Position numbers and translations under genes: made by a program. The notes under the pieces are model-generated. The model did no database searches. It was not told the origin of the DNA and saw only the letters and a list, made by a program, of their open reading frames with translations. From assembly GCF_029227915.1 (NCBI RefSeq), contig NC_079889.1, positions 1,426,001 to 1,490,000 of the forward strand: a stretch of 64,000 bases of DNA, read 5' to 3'. Source of the DNA: Hydractinia symbiolongicarpus (taxonomy: Eukaryota > Cnidaria > Hydrozoa > Anthoathecata > Hydractiniidae). This document shows, piece after piece, positions 25,185 through 34,917 of the stretch. How positions within the stretch are numbered: position 1 is the first letter of the stretch; every line of letters begins with the position of its first letter.

Positions 25185-25900
25185 TTCTGAAATAAGAACG
25201 TAACGTAAACGATTCAATCATACGTTTTTTTGTCAAACAGTATTACAATTTTATTTCAAAAAAATATGACTTAAACTCGTGGGTACTTATTACAAAAGCG
25301 GTGTAACGAGCAATTTGTTTTAACGGGGAGATTTTAGGAGTCGCATTAAATTGGTATACTTTAAAACAAAAACTTAAATGTCATCTATTTCACAAGCAGA
25401 AATAAATTAAACTTGTATTTTAAATTTTATTTCAAGGTCTTTGTTGCTTAGTGTAGTTTTAATCATTTACCTTTATAATCGAATTAATTGGTAATCTGTT
25501 TTGCCCGAGTGCAAGTTATTTTGAAAACGACGTCCTTTTTAAATTTCAAATTATTTAACTGCGTCAAGGCCATCATTTAGTACGGCTCAAGTGTAGCGTT
25601 TTCCAAATCTTCCATATTTTCTATTGTTTACCATTGCGTGTATGGGCACATTGATAAGGTGGTTCGGAGCTTTTAGGTCCTGATTTACGTTAGTCTTACT
25701 ACTTGTTTACGGCCGTTGAGCAGAAGCCGAATATAAAAATTATTTGTTTAAAGGTCAAGAATTCAAAGGTTTTTTTCCCTAATATAATTTAAGTACTTGT
25801 TTTGAAATAAATGCTTGCAGAGACGCACTACAAGTTGAACTATATACTCTTCTTGACAATACCCTCTTGACCACCGTACTTTATTTATCAACCTATTTTA

Positions 25901-27500
25901 AATGACAAGCGAGCTGCGAACGGCACGGCTGCTGAAAAAATATTCATGATGAAAGGTTAATTTGAAGACCAAACCGACTGGCTTGGTCTGCTTTATAATA
26001 AATCACTTTACATGTTCGCCATTATGATAAAAATGGTCCTTAAACAAAATAATTTTTTGATGTTGAAAATGTTTGTAGAATTGATGTTTTCACCTAAAAG
26101 CATTATGTTGACCTAACACTTTGCAGAACGACAACACACTAGACTCAAAATAAAAAAAAAACATCATGGTAAAAATACCAGTTTTGTTTAGATATTGTGT
26201 TGAATTATTTATAATTCTGTATTTTTTACACATTTATCAACCAGGTGGCACAATTAAAAAACACTGCATTATATTATATTCTGTTGTTAATGTGTTATTT
26301 ATAAATATATGTGCGAGTCTGTGATCCTAATCCACAACATTAATATGTGATCCTAATCCACAACAATTGCTAAAATGTCGCCATTAAAGCAGATAGCACA
26401 ATCAGAAGGCTGAGATATATAATTTTTTCAATTAACGTGCTAAACCGAGTGGGACACGCTTGCAGAAAATTTTGTGTAGTAGCGACGATGAGGCCATTTT
26501 GATACGGTGCAGATTGATATCATGTTAAAGTTTTTAAGTTTTAGTCCTGATTTTTTATCATTGTTATTTCTGGGTTATCTTCGGCAATCTGACCACCCCA
26601 GGGCTTTTAAGGCTTGTGACGAGGCAATAGAGGACAATATAAATATATGTATGTATTATGTCTGTTCCACACATGAGTCACTTGTCAGCTGCTTGGAGTA
26701 GTGCGAGAAGAAAGATTGATTTAATTAAGACTATCAAGTAATCTGAGTGTAAACCAGACTTAAAATGGTCTTGTAAACCTTGCAGGAACCTTAAAGCGTT
26801 AACATACCTGTTAGTTGAGGTGGTTGCTCTTAAAGAGAGCTTAATCCAGAGAAGGGTCATATCAAAGGTGCTTACTCAAGGATAACGGTATGCTACTGAT
26901 TATGTGAAACTCTGTTCGACTTATTTCTTGTGAGATCGCACACAAAATCCGTAGCTCCAGTTTGTGTTTATGTGTTTACTGCTATTTCGAATGAGCAAGA
27001 TGCGTTAAATTTCGTTGAAAATCAAAATTCAGTATCATTTTAAACAACAAAATTACACGTAACATGAAAAAATACATATATTTTATTACAAATCTGAATT
27101 CTTTTTTGAAACTTTAAGACACATAATACTTTCGCCAAAGCACTTTAAATACATTGAGGTTGTTATTACATACACGTTTGCATTGTAAACAGACTCTCCT
27201 CCGTTGATATTGAAGCCTTATGTAAATAACCGCAATATATAATATATGTATGATTAGGTTAGCAGCATCTGCAAAGGAGCGATTTATATCATTTAATGCA
27301 ATGATAATAAAAACAAGACGTATGATATACGCAAACAAACTCGCCAAAAAAGTGTATAAAAAGCTGAAGTTAGACACGACATATTTTGCTATTCGGATAG
27401 GCAATAATATTGATAGAAAATTTCTCGAAATTTCAATTTTCGTTAGGTCAGTCTGTAAACACGTCCTCGCGGGCGAGATACTAAAAAGAAAAAAAAAGTA
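25901..27500. other. Non-coding stretch
   Basis: No supported gene. A short tandem repeat, TGTGATCCTAATCCACAAC, occurs twice at about 26318-26365. The short open frames show no family resemblance and overlap on opposite strands. Confidence 0.5.
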
Positions 27501-27504
27501 AAAA

Positions 27505-27590
27505 TAGTTACCAAGATGAGATTCGAACACACGACTACTCCCGTGTCGGTGCTCAGAGAGGCAAAAATTTCCATTCTTGTAGGACACATT
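27505..27590 (-). repeat. tRNA-like fragment (possible SINE head or tRNA pseudogene)
   Basis: On the minus strand there is a good B-box, GTGTTCGAATC (about 27530-27520), followed by TCATCTTGGTAAC, as in the 3' half of a tRNA. Upstream, GCCTCTCTGAGCACCGAC could be a degraded A-box half. A clean cloverleaf is not obvious by eye, so a functional tRNA is unlikely. Confidence 0.35.
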
Positions 27591-28923
27591 TTGCGTTTTA
27601 ATACAAGCTCACGAGCTTGTAATAAAAAATGGATGTGGTATTTTAGCAACATGAAAGATAAGACGCTAACTTTAAAGAAGGACTGGTGAGGGTTAATAAA
27701 AGAAACCACAAAGAACGGACTCCAAAAGAGGAACCAGGACATTGAAGCTGCAATCTATACTAAGAACCAAAAAGGATTGACCTATGACTCTGAACATCTA
27801 ATAAACCAAATTGAAGGTGTAAAGAATTTTATTTGAACAAAGAAAAATGTATGATGCCACGAGATTATAGTCTTCATTAAAATACACATTTTGCGAATAA
27901 AATTCAAACATGCAGCTCCTGTTGTTTTCGCCAAAAAAATGTAATCAATATAATTAGAATTTGTATAATAAATCAGAATTATTAATTAGAATTATTAACA
28001 GAAAAATTAATTATTCAATGTATTTTGATTAATAGTGATTGGACAGGTTATGGGTGCAGTCTAATGGAAAAGCATTAACTGTGCGTAGTAATAAAAGTTA
28101 ACCAAAAGCAGTTATCAAACAACAGCGAGTGTTAACAAGGCTTTTTTGATAAAGAATCATATACAGTCAACAAGTTTCAATAAATTTAAACTAACGTGTT
28201 GAGCTTTGCCTCTTTCCCTTGTTTCTTAGATTTTTGTTGCTGTATTTTATTAAATCACATCAATTTTGTCAGACTGTTGACAATTTTTTTTTGCACGAAA
28301 TTACTCGCTTGTGTAATTCCCATTTAAGTTGAGCGCTACTCTTTCATGTTGCGTACTTTATCTTACAGTGTTCAAAGAAGAACCTTATATTATCATCTAG
28401 AAATGAATACAGGTAATAAATGAAGGGCATCATTGTGTAACTTTAAATTAATGAGGGAAATATCAAGAAAAATAATTTACTTCAAATCAAATTTTAGAAA
28501 ATTAACATTGGATTAAATTTAAAAATACACCATTTTTTACAATTCCGTTCAATGCTAGAGTTTGAGTTTGTATACAAAAACATAACAACAAATTTTTTCG
28601 TTATTATTATCTGAAAACAATATTCACAATGAACCCATTACAATGTAAGTATGTTAGTAAAGCTTAGAAATAAAATTAATTGATCACTTAATTCAATTTT
28701 GAACACCAAAGAAATATAGATATGAGAAGAAATATTCTTAGTAATACTTACACTTTTGGCTGTAAATATTTGAACTTACGTTTTGATGAGGGTACAGACT
28801 TAGGGTTGACTTGCAACCGATAAAATGCAACCGATAAAATACTGTTAGCGTCGCTGATTTTTATAAAATGATTTTTCTTTTAAGTATTAATATCCTATGG
28901 ATGCCTTTAACAAAGAAGATACC
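27591..28923. other. Non-coding stretch left of the transposon
   Basis: AT-rich with no supported gene. A short duplication, GCAACCGATAAAAT, occurs twice at about 28815-28842. Confidence 0.5.
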
Positions 28924-28946
28924 TTAAGGGAAGAAATTTTCGCGGG
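28924..28946 (+). repeat. Left terminal inverted repeat
   Basis: TTAA followed by GGGAAGAAATTTTCGCGGG. It matches the complement of 32246-32268 at all 23 positions. Palindromic subterminal units with CGCGG edges follow at about 28941-29005. Confidence 0.9.
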
Positions 28947-29058
28947 AATTTAATTTCGCGGTTGATCAAAACGATTTTTTTCGCGGAATTTAATTTCGCG
29001 GTCGAGAAAAAAATATAATTTTCGCGGTCGAGAAAAAATAGTCTTTCTAAATTGTTAA

Positions 29059-30836
29059 TTACTCGTTACATTCATCATCGATAATGAAGTCAAATGCGTT
29101 TCTATCAAAGTCTTCTTCGAACCCCCATTCTGCATCATCATCATTGTCGTCGTCATCTTCATCATTTTCTACGATTTCGTTTACGTATCCTTCCCGTATC
29201 TCGTCCGATACTTCGATGAAGCTGGGCTGGTTAGCAATCTCATCCGGTGACATAGCCAACGGCGCTATCTCATTAAACGGGTCGACGCTTGGTAGATTCA
29301 ACTTTCCTTTCTTTATCGCATCATAAATTCCAGCAATTTTCCAACCTTTAACAATAACATCAACACCAGCTACTGAGGCGATGTGATTGTAGTAGTCCAC
29401 AATCCAACTTGCATGTAATGGTTTCATAGTCGTTAGTTTGAACTCAATGTTGATGTTTTCCACTTTTACTCCAGCATCAAGGGCGTTCTGAACCTGTTGT
29501 GTGTACCAATCAGAAAACTTGCTTTTCATGAATTTCTTGCAATGGCCGTTTACTGTTAAATCCAGCGGCTGGAATAGATGGGTCATATTGTTGGGTACCA
29601 TGATGAAAAATATGTTATTTCGTGTTAAGTGAGACGTGACTTCGTCGGTGATTTGGCCACGAAACACATCGAATACCAAGAGAGCTGCTTGGTCTGGCTT
29701 TCCCAGTGCTTCTCGCTGAGCCTTGACATATGGTAGAATAACCTCATCGATAACTTTTATTGATTCTGCTGTATTACTGAAGTGTTTTGGGTTAACACTC
29801 AAGCTAAATGAATCAGGGAATTTGAATCTTGGGAGACTTTGGGTAGTCTTTCCGCCGTAAATAAGTTGGATTGGTAGGAAGCTTCCATCCAATGTGACCA
29901 CAAAGGTAGCTGTTATGCAACGTTTATCAGATGAGCCTGCGATTCCGATAGACTTTGTGCCTTTTTTGGCCAATGTATGGTTGCCGCTTGGTACGTACTT
30001 GAGTGGAGTTTGGTCCAAATTCATTACGAGACTGTCTGGAATGTTATGTTCTTCGACAAGGGATACGATATCATGCAAATAGAGTAGTTGTGCTTCTTTT
30101 TTCGCTCCTTCGGGTATTTCGACCTTTCCTGTTGTTTTCATGCGTTTTACAAACCCCATTCTTTGAAATAAGCTCTTAGCCCAAGATGACGAATCGAGAT
30201 CGATGTGTGCTAAATTTAACTGTGGGTTTCGTGCAATTAGAGCTTTGGCAACTGATACCGCAATGGCAGACGTAATTATCCCCCCTCTGTTTCGCACCGC
30301 CAGTAGAAATTTTTGGACCATTTGGTCCAAAGTTCCTAGTAAAAGTGGTCGACCTCTTCTGAGAACTGCCAACTCACGTCCGACAGAACGCTTCTCCTTA
30401 CTCGCCTTTTTTACCTCGTCTTGATACAGTTTACACCACCCTCTAACAGTACTTTCGTTCAATGGTTGGCTTCTTGATGAAAATTTCCTCGTAGCAGCAG
30501 CGGGGCCGTGGATTGCAGCATATTTGCCGATATTAAATCTGTCTTCGTTTGACCATTTTTGGTAGGACTTTCTGTTGGTCTTTCGAGGAGTAGATGCGGC
30601 TTGGGCAGCAGCTTGGAAATCTAACGGTCCTAAACCTGATTCTCTCTGCAAGTTACGCGACGATTCTGAAAAATTAAAGGGATATCTGGGTATTACATTT
30701 GTATCAAATAAATATCAACTGCTTTAGAATTTTAATAATTCTAACAAGGCTTTAAACTCGGAAGATTTTTGCTTAAAAAGTAAGTATTACAATATGAAAG
30801 TTAATAATAAAAAGTAGTGTTACCTGAACTTGACAT
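29059..30836 (-). CDS. Pogo-like DDD transposase (two exons)
   Basis: Exon 1 is 13 bases (30836-30824, ATGTCAAGTTCAG/GTAACA). Exon 2 is 30665-29059, after an AATTTTTCAG acceptor. Joined, they give 539 aa starting MSSSESSRNLQRESG. No ATG precedes the conserved part in exon 2, which supports the tiny first exon. Residues about 35-90 form a helix-turn-helix DNA-binding region (WSNEDRFNIGKYAAIHG). The DDE_1 core has the acid residues D222 (NLDQT), D337 (VFDVFRG) and D373 (QPLDLTVNG), a DDD triad with 35 residues between the last two. The C-terminus is a highly acidic tail (ENDEDDDDNDDDAEWG). It would bind the element ends and cut and join DNA in the nucleus. It lies inside intact inverted repeats, opposite the HIRAN gene. 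Confidence 0.85.
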
Positions 30837-31044
30837 TTTTCTTTCGTCTTGTTTTGTCTTTTTCACATGAACGCGTTTGTTTACATGTGTCAGTTTATCA
30901 CCCAAACTCAAGAACACGAGTGAAAGATATTTTGATCGATGAACAATACAAATATACAAAATTTGTGGTTTAATAGACCATTTCTATATATCCAAAACGA
31001 GACGAATTTCTATTAAAAACTTTCAATGGTTTTTTTTTGTTTCG

Positions 31045-31235
31045 GGAGAGCAAATAAATGAACATTCGAAAAGAAAAATTTTCCAGACAACAATTTTCCC
31101 GCGTGTTTATCCTATTGTTTGAGGGGGAAACCCTTCGATGAGAGCAAATAAATGAACATTCGAAAAGAAAAATTTTCCAGACAACAATTTTCTCGCGTGT
31201 TTATCCTATTGTTTGAGGGGGAAACCCCTTACTCG
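31045..31235. repeat. 94-bp direct duplication in the divergent promoter region
   Basis: The block GAGCAAATAAATGAACATTCG through TTTGAGGGGGAAACC occurs twice, with CAAATAAATG at 31051 and at 31145 (period 94). The copies differ slightly (CCCGCG against CTCGCG). It lies between the transposase and HIRAN gene starts and could double promoter or transposase-binding sites. Confidence 0.85.
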
Positions 31236-31341
31236 CTGAAGTAAAGGAGACTGAAGTAAAAGAGAGTCAAACAATGAGGACAAACTTATTGAGACAAGAA
31301 GGAAACAAGAAAGTACAGAAGAAAGTTACTGTCACTGTAAG

Positions 31342-31965
31342 ATGGCGTACAGTAAAGTTTTCGAATTTTCAGCAGCAGTAAGAGGATACCATTATTATAA
31401 AAGCTTTTGGAATCCTCAGAGAGAACAATTTCTAGAATGTCATCACGAGTTTGGAAATCCCTTTGATCGTTTCGCGATCAAGGTTTGCGAAATAGGAGAT
31501 ACAAATGCAGTTGGTCATCTTCCACGAGAGATCTCGCGTGTTACAAAATTTTTCATGGATAGAGGAGCAATCGTTAATGCCAAGCTTACAAGTGAACATT
31601 ATAGACGCTCTCCCATCGTTCAAGGCGGTATGGAGATTCCATGTAAAATCACAGTGAAAATTGCTGGTATTTGTATTAACCTTCTGTTGATGGAAAAATA
31701 TAAACAACTTATAGAGGAATTGTACATTGAACCCAAGAATGAGGAAAATCTGGGATCCTTTTTACAACCTAATAATGTGACCGAGGAAAGCATCAATTTA
31801 CCTTCCACTTCATCCCAATCGAAGAAGAGCAAGTCCAAAGATGAAGCGAGCAATCAGAAAGATATCCGAAGTTTTTTTAGCAAGACCATTAGCATTAAAA
31901 CAACTACTAAAAGGCGAGATGGCAAGAAGAAAACGGAAAAGATTATCACGATTGACTCTGATTGA
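31342..31965 (+). CDS. HIRAN-domain protein with PIP box, transposon accessory gene
   Basis: A single-exon frame of 207 aa with a good start context (AAGATGG). Residues about 5-118 match a HIRAN domain: FSAAVRGYHYYKSFW, then HEFGNPFDRFAIKV and AVGHLPREIS. In HLTF/Rad5 this domain binds 3' single-stranded DNA ends at stalled forks. A serine/lysine-rich linker follows. QKDIRSFF at 172-179 fits the PCNA-interacting consensus QxxIxxFF, with basic residues after it. The extreme C-terminus, IITIDSD (201-207), looks like a SUMO-interaction motif. The gene lies within the inverted repeats and diverges from the transposase. The likely role, which is inferred, is to link transposition to replication or repair by contacting PCNA and DNA ends. 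It contains no catalytic domain. Confidence 0.8.
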   Translation: MAYSKVFEFSAAVRGYHYYKSFWNPQREQFLECHHEFGNPFDRFAIKVCEIGDTNAVGHLPREISRVTKFFMDRGAIVNAKLTSEHYRRSPIVQGGMEIPCKITVKIAGICINLLLMEKYKQLIEELYIEPKNEENLGSFLQPNNVTEESINLPSTSSQSKKSKSKDEASNQKDIRSFFSKTISIKTTTKRRDGKKKTEKIITIDSD

Positions 31966-32099
31966 TTAATGAAAGTTTTATTGATTATTGTAATTCTTAG
32001 AGCATCTCTTATGTTAGAAAAGATACTTTTATGTATATGCCATTTCTCCATTCTCAGTTTTCACTGAATTTATAATTCCAATGCAAATAAAATCAAAAA

Positions 32100-32268
32100 T
32101 TTTCGCGAGAATTTAATTTCGCGGTCAACAAATTTCGAAAAATTTCGCGGGAATTTAATTTCGCGGTCGGTGAATTTTTAAAATTTTCGCGGGAAGAAAA
32201 TTTCGCGGTTTTTTCCAAAAACCGCGAAAACCGCGAAATTTTCTTCCCGCGAAAATTTCTTCCCTTAA
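32100..32268. repeat. Right end of the transposon: subterminal repeats, palindrome and TIR
   Basis: Two AATTTAATTTCGCGGTC units at about 32107-32166 are followed by a long palindrome (about 32180-32262). Its arms read AATTTTCGCGGGAAGAAAAT outward from each side of a short TTTTTTCC-type loop. The final 23 bases are the inverted repeat. Folding potential is high. Confidence 0.8.
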
Positions 32269-32654
32269 TAATCTTTAACATAGAAAGATATGAAACTTAT
32301 CAGTATGACATCATATCCACAAAATAATGACAAATATAATTATGTACTATCACTACTATACTTTGAATAAAGAAACTATGTCAATGTAAAAATTTAACGA
32401 TTTCGGGATTTTTGGCCTAGATCCCCAAAGTTATTTTACTCAAAATGTATCGAAATTGACTATTTGGAAAAATTAATTCTCGCGGATTTATATTTATTCT
32501 GAAATTTATTTTATAAGACAAAATTTCCCTTTACATTATTTTTGTGTAGTAATTGTTAACCAATCTTTGAATTGATTCAAAATAACGTGTTTTTCCTTGT
32601 TGATGGCATTTTACGGCAACATATACTATCTCAGAAAACTTTAAAAAATTAAAA

Positions 32655-32850
32655 CTATCAGTCTCGAAAGTTGTTTCTCGCAAAGAAAATTAAAAGTGGC
32701 TATCCGCGAAAGATATTTCCCGAGATTTCACGAAAGATTTTCCCTTGATTTTGCAATATATTTCCCTATATTTCACGAAAGGTATTCTTTGCCTAGATTT
32801 CACAAAATTATCTCCCTTGATTTCGCCAAAGTTTCTTCCTTTTCTACTAT
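32655..32850. repeat. Degraded relative of the transposon subterminal repeats
   Basis: This segment alternates short motifs such as CGCGAAAGATATTTCCC, TTCACGAAAGATTTTCCC and TTTCGCCAAAGTTTC, like the CGCGAAA/TTTCGCG units at the ends of 28924-32268. It opens frames on both strands that are artefacts of the repeat. It directly abuts the 3' end of the CAP gene. Confidence 0.45.
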
Positions 32851-34086
32851 TAAAATGTTGGCGGTAAAACATTTTGTTCAAACTGTCTCAGCATATTACC
32901 AGCTGGAAAGTATCTTGCAACTATGTATACACTGCTTCCTCCGTTCTTTTGGCACTTCACTACTCCCAATCCAAGTTTACGAGATGACTTCCAAATTATT
33001 TGGGTAAAATGACCAACTCCACTTTTATATCCAGGATTTTTAAAGTCATACTTGCTTATTTCTTCGTACCTATTTGACAAAGAAAAGAAGATAATACTAA
33101 AAATTTTTTATTAAGCTAGGGGGTCATAAAAAGATATTATAGCATGAAACTAACTCGCTTTCATTGTATCGCACATTTATTTATTAAATGTCACGTGTAA
33201 AAACGTGAAACACACGTGTTCCAAACTTTTGACATATTCAGTATACACGTTTTCTTTTATAAACAGTGCAAAAACTTTGGCAGGAGTCTCAGCGGTGCTT
33301 AAGTTTCAATATTTTACAGAATCAACTGTTTCCCTGCTTAGTTGGGCTGATGAGGATAATTTAATTTAAGAGTCAAATAGAGTTAAATTTGAAAATACAG
33401 TATGTTTTCAATTCCTTTCAATGCTAAAGTTTGCTTAATGAAGTATGCAATAAATATAGCCACAATATTTTTAAGTTGTAATTATCCAAAAATAACATTT
33501 TTAATCAACCCATTACAATGTACGTATGTTTAGTAAAGTCTGGAAATAAAATTTAATAGTCACATGGTTCAAATTTTAAACATCAAAGAACGTAAATACA
33601 TAAATATAAGAAACAAACATGCATCGCTTTTTGCAAGTTAACCACATAACTTTTGTAACAAGAAGAGTGTCGAAAATTATTGTTGTTCTTATAATCTATG
33701 ACCCCTGTTCTCTCTTATCTTACTTACTCACTGGCTGATTGTTGCTTATGATTTCGTTTTGGTTTTAAAGCTTTGGCTAACAATTAATTATGTTGTTCAG
33801 GAGAAGCTAACAAATTTTAAACGTCGGAAGGTTTAATAAATGCGTTCCAAGTATTATTCTTACCACTTGTGCACAGCTTTTATGCCAGCTTCATTTTTAT
33901 TCACATCACCTGAAGACCACTGTGAGTATACATTTTCTCCAAACTCTCCATCATCATGATCAAGTTTACCAATCGCCGCTAAATGGTCAGCCCATTTTTG
34001 TGCACCTTTTGCTAAACTGGCATCCCAAACTAAATCTGGAGCTTGATGTTTCCGCCGGTAAGTGTTGTGAGCATTTAATATGTTTT
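32850..34086 (-). CDS. GLIPR2: GAPR-1/GLIPR2-like CAP-domain protein (5' exon not found)
   Basis: Two exons are clear: 34086-33864 (acceptor TTTATTTCAG, donor TG/GTAAGA) and 33069-32850 (acceptor CAAATAG, stop at 32850). The split codon restores Trp in KAVHKW-YEEISKYDF. The joined protein follows the cytosolic CAP family from ENILNAHNTYRRKH to VARYFPAGN and ENVLPPTF. The conserved tetrad is visible: His in KLDHDD, Glu in GENV, Glu in WYEEI and His in GHFTQ. The frame stays open upstream of 34086 but without an ATG, so a short first exon must lie at higher coordinates. The family binds Golgi or lipid-raft membranes and regulates autophagy in mammals; that role here is by homology. An ETHE1-style complete gene could not be built. 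Confidence 0.85.
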
Positions 34087-34238
34087 CTGAAATAAAATCG
34101 GAGTAAAATAAACAAAAACAAATAAGAAAAAGCTCAAAAAAGCTCAAAAAATAGTTTAAGCCGAGGTGGCTCTATTACGTACGAATAAATTCTATTGAAT
34201 ATTCTCTAAAATGCAATTATTGTTATATTAGTCAATAA

Positions 34239-34813
34239 CTAGTCGATAATGCTCGTGGAAAAAACGAGCTGTTTTAGCTGTTTTGCCACATTATAAAGAA
34301 ATTAATAAGGGGATTTAAGAGTTCAAAAATTTTAGTGACGTCAGCAATGACCCGCTCAATAGAAAAAATATTTTTTTTTAGAAATTGGTATACCAGTTGC
34401 GTTCATCGTAAAGATCCTAAAATCTTGATCAAGAAAATGTATACGATCATTTACTTTTGACGAACTGGGTTAAAGTTTTTTTGATGACGTCATCAACCAG
34501 TCTGTTCAAAAACGGGTGAGTTGACCCAACTTTGGAGAACTTGCCTAATTTGGTACAGGTGGACACTAGTTACACACGTAGGGATGACGCCAGCTATTTC
34601 CAGCCGTTTCCAAGATATTAGGTGTCAAATATAAAAATATAATGCAATGGTTCACTTATTTTAGAAATGCAACGTAAGTCAGTCCTACCGTCCTACCGTA
34701 ACGTCAAAAGTTATCAAATAAGACATAGCGTTTTGGGATGCATCAAGGGAACATAAAGGTGTCTACTTTGCCAGTCACGGACGGACAGGCAGAGTTTTCA
34801 TATAAATATAATA
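34239..34813 (-). mobile_element. Non-autonomous Helitron with variant hairpin
   Basis: On the minus strand the 3' end reads GCTCGTTTTTTCCACGAGC, ATTATCGA, CTAG and T. The hairpin arms (GCTCG/CGAGC) differ from the CCGTGG/CCACGG of the other copies but still pair, so the change is compensatory. The far end carries a TCTGCCTGTCCGTCCGTG tract and an AT-rich TATTATATTTATA. No coding frame. Confidence 0.65.
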
Positions 34814-34917
34814 CACTAGTTATCTAAAACCGTTGAAAAAATCATCTATATTGTGCTTATTATAAATGATTTCTTGTTAATTTCAGTTAAAAAGACTGCA
34901 AAAAATATATGTTAAAT

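Larger units (their letters stand above)
12600..25900. repeat. Segmental duplication, copy B (expanded by insertions)
   Basis: This is colinear with 2685-10125 but about 5.9 kb longer. The extra sequence consists of a dispersed repeat (about 17890-18460), three Helitron units (18779-21345) and a 2.7-kb insertion in the HEPN exon (22006-24716). The NACHT exons of the two copies are roughly 95% identical in protein by eye, so the duplication is young relative to the flanking sequence. The non-genic 12600-15240 part matches 2685-5500 and holds no supported gene. Confidence 0.85.
28924..32268. mobile_element. Complete two-gene pogo-like DNA transposon (TTAA ends)
   Basis: The ends are perfect 23-bp inverted repeats: TTAA plus GGGAAGAAATTTTCGCGGG at 28924-28946, and the complement at 32246-32268. 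The target duplication may be TA (usual for pogo/Tc1) or TTAA; the palindrome hides which. Inside the ends are subterminal repeats of the type CGCGG-AATTTAATTT-CGCGG (two on the left, two on the right) and a large palindrome at about 32180-32262. Two genes diverge from a central promoter region: transposase (minus) and a HIRAN protein (plus). Both frames are intact, so the element may be recent and autonomous. Shortened relatives occur at 52400-52875 and elsewhere in the window. Confidence 0.85.

Noticed and set aside
29084-30424. Plus-strand frames opposite the transposase
   Set aside because: Shadows of the transposase frame. The serine-rich one is only the reverse of the acidic codon run.
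32690-32890. Opposed frames of 63 and 103 codons
   Set aside because: They arise from the repeated CGCGAAA-type motifs of a decayed element and overlap the last CAP exon.
33860-34147. Signal-peptide start for the CAP protein (hydrophobic MSFFELFLICFC-like lead)
   Set aside because: The first codon there is TTG, not ATG. The hydrophobic stretch is the pyrimidine tract before a TTTCAG acceptor at 34087, so the real start lies in an upstream exon.
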